Notes under the pieces: model-generated
Told to the model about the DNA's origin: nothing
What the model saw: only the letters and a program-made list of their open reading frames with translations
Database searches by the model: none
In this document: one piece after another, positions 24,654 through 31,389 of the stretch
Numbering within the stretch: position 1 is the first letter of the stretch
How the letters are laid out: each line of letters starts with the position of its first letter
Position numbers and translations under genes: made by a program
Source of the DNA: Acidobacteriota bacterium
GTDB taxonomy: Bacteria; Acidobacteriota; Thermoanaerobaculia; UBA5066
Direction: 5' to 3'
Assembly: GCA_029781975.1 (NCBI GenBank)
Contig: JAKOVQ010000053.1
Coordinates: forward strand, 124,001 to 188,000
Length of the DNA stretch: 64,000 nt

Positions 24654-25424
24654 ATGGGGACCTCCGGCGTCTCGGTCACGATCGACGGTCCGGTGGCCAC
24701 CGTCGCCTTCTGGCGGGCTCCCGAGAACGCCCTCGACCGGGAGACCATCGTCGCGCTCGAAGGGCGGATCCGGGAGACCGTGAGGCGACGAGAGGTCAAG
24801 CTCCTCGCCCTGGCGGCTCGAGGGAGCGACTTCTCCACGGGGCTGGAGATCTCCCAGCAGAGGACGCCGGGCGACGCCGAGGGGCTCGCCGGAGCCTTTC
24901 ACGGCCTCGTCCGGCTCCTCCTCACCTGCGAGCTGCCGACCGCCGCCCTCGTCCAGGGGCGGGCCCTCGGCGCCGGCGCAGAGCTCGCCCTGGCGTGCGA
25001 CTTCGTCTTCGCCGAGACGACCGCCGCCTTCGGCTTCCCGGAGATCCACCGGGCCTCGTTCCCCCCGGTCGCGTCGGTCCTCCTGGAGCGCCGCGTCGGC
25101 CGGACCAAGGCTGCCGACCTGATCCTCTGCGGCGCCGCGATGTCGGCCGAGGCCGCCGAGCGGCGCGGCCTCATCAACGCCCTCGTCAACCCCGGAGACC
25201 TCATCGACGCCCTCGAGACGATGCGCGTGAGGATGGAGTCCCTCTCGGGCGCCGCCCTGCGGCTCGCCAAGAGGGCGCTCAACCAGGGCGCCTCGGGGGA
25301 CTGCCTCTCGGCGCTCTCGACCGTCGAGCGGACGACCTTCCGGGAGCTCGTGCGGACCGAGGACGCGCAGGAAGGGGTCCAGGCCGTCCTCGAGGCGCGT
25401 CCTCCCGCCTGGAAGGACCGCTGA
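24654..25424 (+). CDS. Enoyl-CoA hydratase/isomerase family protein
   Basis: 256-residue crotonase-fold protein. The oxyanion-hole segments are seen as SDFSTGLEIS and GRALGAGAELALACDF, and the substrate-region motif is FGFPEIHRASFPPVAS. The FHGLVRLLL, FPPVAS and KAADLIL pattern recalls cyclohexa-1,5-diene-1-carbonyl-CoA hydratases as well as ordinary enoyl-CoA hydratases, so the substrate is open. GGGGGGA precedes ATG 24654. It is a single gene between the tRNA terminator and a hairpin at 25431. Confidence 0.88.
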   Translation: MGTSGVSVTIDGPVATVAFWRAPENALDRETIVALEGRIRETVRRREVKLLALAARGSDFSTGLEISQQRTPGDAEGLAGAFHGLVRLLLTCELPTAALVQGRALGAGAELALACDFVFAETTAAFGFPEIHRASFPPVASVLLERRVGRTKAADLILCGAAMSAEAAERRGLINALVNPGDLIDALETMRVRMESLSGAALRLAKRALNQGASGDCLSALSTVERTTFRELVRTEDAQEGVQAVLEARPPAWKDR

Positions 25425-25430
25425 GAGGAG

Positions 25431-25468
25431 CTCCCGCCGCCCGGGGGAGGGAGTCCGGACGGCGGGAG
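25431..25468. terminator. Hairpin between convergent genes
   Basis: CTCCCGCCG (25431-25439) pairs with CGGCGGGAG (25460-25468) across a 20-base loop. It is 6 bases after the enoyl-CoA hydratase stop and before the stop of the convergent gene. No T-tract is seen. Confidence 0.4.
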
Positions 25469-25531
25469 CGGAGGAAGGAAGAGAGCGCTGTCGTGCGGCT
25501 CCCGTCGGGAAGTGTCCGGAGCCCCCTCCGC

Positions 25532-26440
25532 CTAACGCCCCGAGGTCGCGACGGGCTCCGATCGGGGCCGCTCGATGACGAGGACCGCCGGAAGGAGCGC
25601 GCCCGGGGCTGCCGGCTCGAGCCGGAGCCCGTAGCGGCCGGGAGGGGGAAGGCCGGCGGGGAGCGACACGGCGACGTCGCGCCCGCTCGCCGCCGGCGGC
25701 GCCGGAAGGGGCCCGCTCCTCCAGGCCGCGCCCCCGCTCTCGTTCACGAGCGTCAGCTCGAACGACCGCGCGCCGGGGGCGACGGCGGTCGCCGGGAGGG
25801 CGAGGAGGAGGGGGGCTCCGTCGGCGCGCTCGACGCGCCGGATCCCCGGCCCTTCGCCACCCTGCCTCTCGAGGAGGACGGGGGCGGGGGGCTCCGGCGT
25901 CGAAGGAAGCGCCTCGGCGGCCCTCCCGGTCGCGCCGGCTCCCGGGTTGGCGGCTCCCGCGACGGCCGTCGCCGCCCGGGTCGCCGGGGACTCCTCGCGG
26001 AGGGCCTCCTGGAGGCGGCTCCTGAGGCGGATCGCCGAAACGAGGGCGGCGACGAGGAGGATGGCGAGGAGGGCGATCGCGACGAGGCTGCCGGTGCGCC
26101 CCGGGAAAAGGCCCGACCCCGCCCCGGCGCGCGCCGCGGCGACCGCGCGCCTGAAGCCGGCGTCGTCACTGATCTTCAGCCTCAGCCTCGAGGTCGTCTC
26201 GACCCGGCCGCGGTAGTAGGGCGCCGTCAGCAGGCACTCCTCGAACCGCCTCCTCTCGCTCTCGCTCAGCCGTCCCAGGACGTAGTCGGAGACGAGCTGG
26301 TCCTCCTCGGCCTCGACGCGGTCGAGGACGCGGTCGTCCGCGAAGTACTCCTCCTCCACCCGCGCGTTGTCCGCCTCCGGGAGGGTCCGGAGGAGGTACT
26401 GCCGGATCCGCGACGGCTGGGTCGGCGGGGCGTCCGCCAT
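25532..26440 (-). CDS. Membrane protein paired with ECF sigma factor (putative anti-sigma)
   Basis: 302 residues: an acidic helical N-terminal cytoplasmic part (about 1-105; RIRQYLLRTLPEADNARVEE, with LSESERRRFEECLL), one membrane segment (LVAIALLAILLVAALVSAI, about 120-140), then a Pro/Ala-rich periplasmic region ending in beta-rich sequence. Its ATG at 26440 overlaps the sigma-factor stop (TGATG), which is the classical sigma/anti-sigma arrangement. It lacks the HxxxCxxC zinc motif of ZAS anti-sigma factors, so anti-sigma function rests on context and topology only. Confidence 0.75.
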   Translation of the reverse strand: MADAPPTQPSRIRQYLLRTLPEADNARVEEEYFADDRVLDRVEAEEDQLVSDYVLGRLSESERRRFEECLLTAPYYRGRVETTSRLRLKISDDAGFRRAVAAARAGAGSGLFPGRTGSLVAIALLAILLVAALVSAIRLRSRLQEALREESPATRAATAVAGAANPGAGATGRAAEALPSTPEPPAPVLLERQGGEGPGIRRVERADGAPLLLALPATAVAPGARSFELTLVNESGGAAWRSGPLPAPPAASGRDVAVSLPAGLPPPGRYGLRLEPAAPGALLPAVLVIERPRSEPVATSGR

Positions 26441-27018
26441 CACTCCTCCCCGCCTGCCCCGCCGCCGGGCCCGTCCGGCCGGGCCGGCCGGCGCGCCGCG
26501 GTGCTCTCCATCTTCTTCTTCAGCTCCCGCTTCGCCCGGTAGACGCGCATGTCGACCGCGTCGGTGCTGATCCCCTCCTCCCGCGCGATCGTCCGCGACG
26601 GGACCTCGTCGACGAAGCGGCGGACGAGGAGCTCCCTCATTCTGCGGGGGAGGAGCTGGAGGGCCCGGCGAAAGACCATCCGCCGGCTGTTGACGAGGGC
26701 GTCGGACAGGGGGTTCTCGCTGGCGGCGAGCTCGAAGACCCCCGAGAGGCCGTCGTGGACGTTCGCGCGCGCCTGGCGCCGGCAGTGCTCGAGGAAGACG
26801 TTCTTGGCGACTCCCAGCGCGTAGGCCTCGGGCGACTCGACGGCCTCCCCCCGGCTGACCCGCTGGAGGACGCGGAGGATCGTCTCCTGGACGAGGTCGC
26901 ACGCCTCGTCCTCGGTCCTGACCCCCCTCGAGAGGAAGAAGCGGCGCAGCTTCTCCGGGAGCCGGCCGAGCTCCGCCTCGAACGGGTCGATCCAACGGGT
27001 GGTCGTCATCTCTCGCAC
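26440..27018 (-). CDS. ECF-type RNA polymerase sigma factor
   Basis: 192-residue sigma-70 family protein. Region 2 is seen as EDEACDLVQETILRVLQRV and region 4 as LLPRRMRELLVRRFVDEVPS followed by the helix-turn-helix IAREEGISTDAVDMRVYRAK. Region 3 is missing, as in ECF factors. The start is GTG 27018 or ATG 27009; neither has a convincing Shine-Dalgarno sequence. It is followed without a gap by the putative anti-sigma gene. The upstream region is the AT-rich segment shared with lexA, so the sigma operon and lexA are divergent. Confidence 0.9.
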   Translation of the reverse strand: MREMTTTRWIDPFEAELGRLPEKLRRFFLSRGVRTEDEACDLVQETILRVLQRVSRGEAVESPEAYALGVAKNVFLEHCRRQARANVHDGLSGVFELAASENPLSDALVNSRRMVFRRALQLLPRRMRELLVRRFVDEVPSRTIAREEGISTDAVDMRVYRAKRELKKKMESTAARRPARPDGPGGGAGGEE

Positions 27019-27094
27019 GCAGCGGCCGAACCTCCGGGCCGGCCAGGACCCGCCGGATTCTAGTCGACGGCTCCTCGATCCGCCGTTGACCTAA

Positions 27095-27250
27095 CGAAAT
27101 TCGGACATCTGGCAATAATTACGAATTTCATTCGGGTGCCGGCCACCGCAGCTCGCTCCCCTTCCTCGCCGACGCCGGACCATTCCCCTTGACTTGCGGT
27201 TCCGTTACGCCTACATTCAGGATGACGCCGGACGCTGGTGAATTTCGAAT
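27095..27250. promoter_or_regulatory. AT-rich divergent control region with repeated GAATTTC sites
   Basis: The motif GAATTTC occurs three times between the sigma factor and lexA: inverted in CGAAATTCGG (27095-27104), direct in CGAATTTCAT (27122-27131) and direct in TGAATTTCGAAT (27239-27250). The first two form an inverted repeat 17 bases apart; the third lies just after the predicted lexA transcription start. Base composition here, and down to about 27330, is far more AT-rich than anywhere else in the window. These are candidate operators (LexA or another regulator). Confidence 0.4.
27189..27217 (+). promoter_or_regulatory. Promoter for lexA
   Basis: TTGACT (27189-27194), a 17-base spacer, then TACATT (27212-27217). 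Start of transcription near 27224 gives a leader of about 60 bases to ATG 27286. Confidence 0.65.
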
Positions 27251-27285
27251 TAACTAAGGTAATAATCACAAATCGCCGAATAAAT

Positions 27286-27900
27286 ATGGTAAAAGAGCCG
27301 AATCTAACAGAAAAACAGAAGGAAATCGTCGAGTTCATCCGTGACTATCGCGCCCGGAAGGGGATCTCGCCGACCCAGCGGGAGATCTGCGAGAGGTTCG
27401 GCTATTCCTCGTTCGGGACGCTCCAGAAGCACATCCGTCTTCTCCTCGAGAAGGGTGTGCTCGTCCGGGACTGGAACCAACGCCGGTCCCTGAACGTCGC
27501 CGGGTTCGAGACCCCCGCGCCCGCGGTGGAGCTTCCGCTCGCCGGGCGGATCGCGGCCGGAAGCCCGATCGACGTCGTCCCCGGGGACGAGCGCGTCGGC
27601 GTCCCCGCCGTCCTCACGCGGCGAGGCGAGAACTTCGTCCTCCAGGTCGTCGGCGACTCGATGATCGACGACGGCATCTACGACGGCGACTTCGTCGTCC
27701 TGAACCGCCGCGAGACGGCCGACGACGGCGACATGGTGGCCGCGCTCGTCCGGGGCGAGGCGACGCTGAAGCGGCTCTATCGAGAGGCGGGAGGCCGGAT
27801 CCGCCTCCAGCCGGCGAACGAGCGGCTCCAGCCGATCTTCGTCCCCGAGGGGGAGGTGAAGGTCCAGGGGGTCGTCGTCGGGCTGATGCGGAAGTACTGA
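27286..27900 (+). CDS. lexA: LexA repressor
   Basis: SOS-response repressor with self-cleaving S24 protease domain, 204 residues. The N-terminal winged helix has TEKQKEIVEFIRDYRA and TQREICERFGYSSFGTLQKH. The cleavage site is A86-G87 in LPLAGRIAAG; the catalytic dyad is S125 in VVGDSMIDDG and K162 in EATLKRL, closely matching E. coli A84-G85, S119 and K156. ATG 27286 is chosen because it gives the usual length; an in-frame GTG at 27238 would add 16 residues. No strong Shine-Dalgarno sequence precedes either. Confidence 0.95.
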   Translation: MVKEPNLTEKQKEIVEFIRDYRARKGISPTQREICERFGYSSFGTLQKHIRLLLEKGVLVRDWNQRRSLNVAGFETPAPAVELPLAGRIAAGSPIDVVPGDERVGVPAVLTRRGENFVLQVVGDSMIDDGIYDGDFVVLNRRETADDGDMVAALVRGEATLKRLYREAGGRIRLQPANERLQPIFVPEGEVKVQGVVVGLMRKY

Positions 27901-27926
27901 CCCTCCCGGTCTCCCGACCGGGAGGG
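27901..27926. terminator. Perfect hairpin between lexA and the convergent peptidase gene
   Basis: CCCTCCCGGTC and GACCGGGAGGG form a perfect 11-bp stem with a TCCC loop, directly after the lexA stop and 32 bases from the stop of the convergent gene. It could serve both directions; it lacks a T-tract. Confidence 0.6.
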
Positions 27927-27957
27927 GGCGGCGCGGAGGAACGGCCGACGGGACCCC

Positions 27958-28692
27958 CTACCGGGCGTGGTAGATGTGGTAGGTCCGGGTCGGGACCTCG
28001 TTGATCCACTTGTTGTAGCCGACGGAGTACTTCTTCCCCGCGTGGGGGGGCCAGGGGTCGAAGATCCGGAGCGTCGTCCCCAGGCCCGACTGGTCGTCGT
28101 CGCCGCGGATCCCGACGACCGCGATCATGTGCCCCGAGCTCCCGATCCCCGCGACGTATCCGTTCGCGTCCCAGAGCATGTCGAAGACGAGGGGGCCGCG
28201 AGAGAGCATGGAGACGAGCGCGGACGGCAGCCACGACGTGGGCGGGATGACCACCATGTCGTTCGCTCTCGCGAAGCGTCCCGAGCCGGTCATCGGGTCG
28301 TCCGTGTCGGAGAAGTTCTTGAGGCTCCCGTCCGGGAGGATCAGGTCGGACGGCGTGCGGCCGATCACCGTCGCCACGGTCGTCCGGGTCACCATCGCCG
28401 TGCTGGCGGCCCAGCAGGTGGTCGGCGTCGGCTGGGGGATGAACGGGACGCTGTGGAGGATGGGCGAGTAGCTCTCGGTCCCCATCAGCGCGTTCCAGGT
28501 GCACGGGCCGACGTCGCCGTCCTCCACGAGCCAGTCCCGGTGCTGGAGCCTCAGGACCGCCGTGCGCGTGGCGGGGCCGAAGACCCCGTCCGGGACGAGC
28601 CCCGGGGAAGGCGACAGCCGCTTGTTCAGCTCCTCCTGGAGCTTCTTCACCTCGGGTCCCCTCGACCCGAATCGCAGGAGCGTGGTGGACAT
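27958..28692 (-). CDS. Peptidoglycan-binding domain plus papain-like (C70/C39-like) cysteine peptidase
   Basis: 244 residues. Residues 5-70 are a PG_binding_1-like domain (LRFGSRGPEVKKLQEELNK, with DGVFGPATRTAVLRLQ). The rest resembles papain-like peptidases of the AvrRpt2/C70 type: Q87 and C93 in PQPTPTTCWAAS, H188 in SSGHMIAVVGI and D212 in FDPWPPHAGKKYSVGY form a plausible oxyanion hole and triad. AGGGAGG precedes ATG 28692. There is no signal peptide or membrane segment, so the route to any peptidoglycan target is unclear. It is monocistronic, ending at the shared hairpin with lexA. Confidence 0.82.
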   Translation of the reverse strand: MSTTLLRFGSRGPEVKKLQEELNKRLSPSPGLVPDGVFGPATRTAVLRLQHRDWLVEDGDVGPCTWNALMGTESYSPILHSVPFIPQPTPTTCWAASTAMVTRTTVATVIGRTPSDLILPDGSLKNFSDTDDPMTGSGRFARANDMVVIPPTSWLPSALVSMLSRGPLVFDMLWDANGYVAGIGSSGHMIAVVGIRGDDDQSGLGTTLRIFDPWPPHAGKKYSVGYNKWINEVPTRTYHIYHAR

Positions 28693-28846
28693 GTGGACCT
28701 CCCTGCCCCAATGTGGGCCACGGAGGGCGATCGCGCCGTGCGCGGCGTCACGCCCCGGGACGATCGGGACCTCCGCTATCCTCTGCCGTTCCCGTCGGGA
28801 GCATCGCGGGGCGGGGACCCGGATCCGCCCCGCGCGAGGAGAGTCG

Positions 28847-30724
28847 ATGGAGACGACCGGCGCCGTCCCGGCGGGGGCCACCCGCCACACGACGTTCACC
28901 GTCGCGATGTCCGACCCGGCGAGCCACCTGTACGAGATCGAGATGGCCGTGGCTCCGTTCGGCGCGCCCGTCTCCTCGTTCGACCTCGTGATGCCCGTCT
29001 GGGCGCCCGGCTCGTACGCCGTCCGCGACTTCGCCCGGAACGTCCGCGACCTCGTCGTGTCCGACGCGGACGGGGTCCCGCTCCCCGTCCGGAAGGTCGA
29101 GAAGAGCCGCTGGCGCGTGGCGGTCCCCGGGACCGGCTCCGCCGGCCCCTTCGTCGTCAGGTACCGCGTCTACGCCCACGAGCTGACGGTGAGGACCTCG
29201 CACCTCGACGCCAGCCACGGGTACGGCAACGGGACGAGCCTCTTCCTCTACGTCGACGGGCGGAAGGACGAGCCCCAGAGGCTGGCCTTCCGGTGCCCCG
29301 AGAGGTGGCGGGTGTCGATCTCCCTGCCGGAGCGGGGCGGCCTCTACGAGGCGTCGGACTACGACGAGCTCGTCGACGCGCCGTTCGAGTGCGGCACCCA
29401 CCGGACGTGGGAGCTCGAGGTCCGCGGCGTCCCCCACACGCTGGCGATCTGGGGGTCGGGGAACGAGGAGCCGGAGCGCCTGGTGCGCGACGTCGGCCGG
29501 ATCGTGGAGGCGGCCGCGGCGCTCTTCGGCTCTCTCCCGTACGAACGGTACCTCTTCATCCTCCACGTGGCTGCCGGGGCCTCAGGAGGGCTGGAGCACC
29601 GCGCGTCGCAGAGCTGCGGCGTCGCGCCGTGGAGGTTCCGGCCCGAGAAGAGCTACCGCGAGGTCCTCTCGCTCCTGTCGCACGAGCTCTTCCACGCCTG
29701 GAACGTCAAGCGGATCCGCCCCGGGGCGCTCGGGCCGTTCGACTACACGCGCGAGGTCCACACGCGGGACCTCTGGGCGATGGAGGGGGTCACCTCGTAC
29801 TACGAGGGGCTCCAGCTCGCCCGCGCCGGGCTCTGCACGCCGAAGCAGCTCTTCGCGGAGTGGGCGAAGACGATCAAGGCGCACCGAGACACGCCCGGGA
29901 TCCGGGTGCAGAGCGCCGAGGAGGCGTCGTTCGACGCCTGGATCCGGCTCTACAGGCCGGACGAGAACTCCCCGAACGTCTCGGAGTCGTACTACCGCCG
30001 CGGCGAGCTGATCGCCCTCGCGCTCGACCTGACGATCCGGCACGAGAGCCACGGGACGGGCTCGCTCGACGAGGTGCTGCGGCGGCTCTGGGAGCGGTGG
30101 GGCTCGCGGGGGGTCGGCTACCCGGACGGCGCGTGGGAGGCCGTCTCGGCGGAGGTGGCCGGCCGGAGCCTCTCCGGGTTCTTCGACCTGTACGTCCGCG
30201 GGACCGGGACGCCCGACCTCGAGGCGCTCCTTCCCGTGGTCGGGCTCGGCCTCTTCGAGAAGGCCGAGAAGGACGAGGAGGCCGAGAACGGCGACGGCCC
30301 GTCCGCGCCCGACGCCGTCCCGGTCCGCGCGGACCTCGGCTGGAAGACGAAGGGGGAGAAGGACCGCCTGGTCGTCGCGGAGGTCTACGAGGGGCGGCCG
30401 GCCTCCCGGTGCGGCGTCAGCGCCGGAGACGAGCTCGTCGCAGCCGACGGCTTCCGCGTGGACGACGAGCTCCTGAAGCGGCTCGAGCGGGACCGGCTCC
30501 CGGGAAGCGCCCTGAGGCTCCACCTCTTCCGGCGCGGGCGGCTCGTCGAGCTGCCGCTCGTCCTGGGCGAGCGCCGGGCGTTCACCTACGAGATCCGGGT
30601 CGACCCGGCCGCTCCTCCCGAGGCCCGGTCCCTCTTCGCGGCCTGGCTCTGGCGGCCGTTCCCGGAGGAGGGGAAGGTCGCCGCCGCGCCGGCGTCTGCC
30701 GGAGCGAGCCCCGGGCCGGCCTGA
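28847..30724 (+). CDS. M61 family metallopeptidase with PDZ domain
   Basis: 625-residue glycyl-aminopeptidase-like protein. The zinc site is H279-E280-x-x-H283 in LSHELFHAWN, with the third ligand E313 in WAMEGVTSYYEG. The N-terminal beta domain begins ATRHTTFTVAM; a PDZ domain is near the C-terminus (RPASRCGVSAGDELVAADGF). There is no signal peptide, so it appears cytoplasmic. GAGGAGAG precedes ATG 28847. The family trims peptides with N-terminal small residues; the substrate here is unknown. Confidence 0.92.
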   Translation: METTGAVPAGATRHTTFTVAMSDPASHLYEIEMAVAPFGAPVSSFDLVMPVWAPGSYAVRDFARNVRDLVVSDADGVPLPVRKVEKSRWRVAVPGTGSAGPFVVRYRVYAHELTVRTSHLDASHGYGNGTSLFLYVDGRKDEPQRLAFRCPERWRVSISLPERGGLYEASDYDELVDAPFECGTHRTWELEVRGVPHTLAIWGSGNEEPERLVRDVGRIVEAAAALFGSLPYERYLFILHVAAGASGGLEHRASQSCGVAPWRFRPEKSYREVLSLLSHELFHAWNVKRIRPGALGPFDYTREVHTRDLWAMEGVTSYYEGLQLARAGLCTPKQLFAEWAKTIKAHRDTPGIRVQSAEEASFDAWIRLYRPDENSPNVSESYYRRGELIALALDLTIRHESHGTGSLDEVLRRLWERWGSRGVGYPDGAWEAVSAEVAGRSLSGFFDLYVRGTGTPDLEALLPVVGLGLFEKAEKDEEAENGDGPSAPDAVPVRADLGWKTKGEKDRLVVAEVYEGRPASRCGVSAGDELVAADGFRVDDELLKRLERDRLPGSALRLHLFRRGRLVELPLVLGERRAFTYEIRVDPAAPPEARSLFAAWLWRPFPEEGKVAAAPASAGASPGPA

Positions 30725-30766
30725 CGGACCGGCCGGGCCGCAGGGGCCGGCGCGGCCGCCCCCCCG

Positions 30767-31342
30767 TCAGGCCCGTCCGGCGAACTCGCGCGTCTCCGTG
30801 TGGACCTTGACCCGGTCGCCCTCCTTGACGAAGAGCGGGACCCGGATCTCCAGGCCGGTCTCGAGCGTGGCGGGCTTCGTGACGCCGCCGCTCGAGGTGT
30901 CGCCGCGGAAGCCGGGCTCGGTGCTCGTGACCGTCAGCTCGACGTGCGGGGGAAACTCGAGGTCGATCGGGTTGCCGTTGAACCTCAGGAGGGAGACCGC
31001 CCCGTTCTCGACGAGGAGGTCCCGATTGTCGCCGACCATCTCCGCCGAGAGGGTCACGGTCTCGTACGACTCCTGGTCCATGAAGTGGTACCCGTCGCCG
31101 TCGGAGTAGAGGTAGGTCGCGGAGACCTTGCCGAGGTCGGGCTCCTTGAGCTTCTCGCCCGCCTTGAACGTCCTGTCGAAGACGGCCCGGGTCCTCAGGT
31201 TCCGCATCTTGATCCGGACCAGCGTCTGGCCCCCGCGGGCGGTGGGCGTGGAGACGGAGACGTCGAGGGAGACGTAGGGCTCTCCGTCGAGCTCGAAGAA
31301 GGTCTTGCGCTTGATGTCGATCGCTTCGATCAGGGCGGCCAT
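30767..31342 (-). CDS. Elongation factor P family protein, EfpL/YeiP-type loop
   Basis: 191-residue, three-domain EF-P-like factor that relieves ribosome stalling at proline-rich stretches. Domain I starts AIDIKRKTFFELDGEPY. At the tip of its loop, where canonical EF-P has PGKGQA with the modified lysine, this protein has STPTARGGQT, the pattern of EfpL/YeiP (SPTARGA in E. coli YeiP as I recall it). The C-terminal domain has the KPATLETGLEIRVPLFVKEG signature. It lies 47 bases downstream of the PBP/SpoIID fusion gene and may be transcribed with that cluster. Confidence 0.88.
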   Translation of the reverse strand: MAALIEAIDIKRKTFFELDGEPYVSLDVSVSTPTARGGQTLVRIKMRNLRTRAVFDRTFKAGEKLKEPDLGKVSATYLYSDGDGYHFMDQESYETVTLSAEMVGDNRDLLVENGAVSLLRFNGNPIDLEFPPHVELTVTSTEPGFRGDTSSGGVTKPATLETGLEIRVPLFVKEGDRVKVHTETREFAGRA

Positions 31343-31389
31343 GGCGCGGATTCTAGGGGGTCGCGGCGGGTCGGCGCCCGGGAGCGGCG

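Noticed and set aside
27019-27285. A short coding sequence or riboswitch in the AT-rich lexA leader
   Set aside because: No conserved riboswitch core or start codon with a Shine-Dalgarno sequence is visible; promoter and operator-like motifs account for what can be seen.
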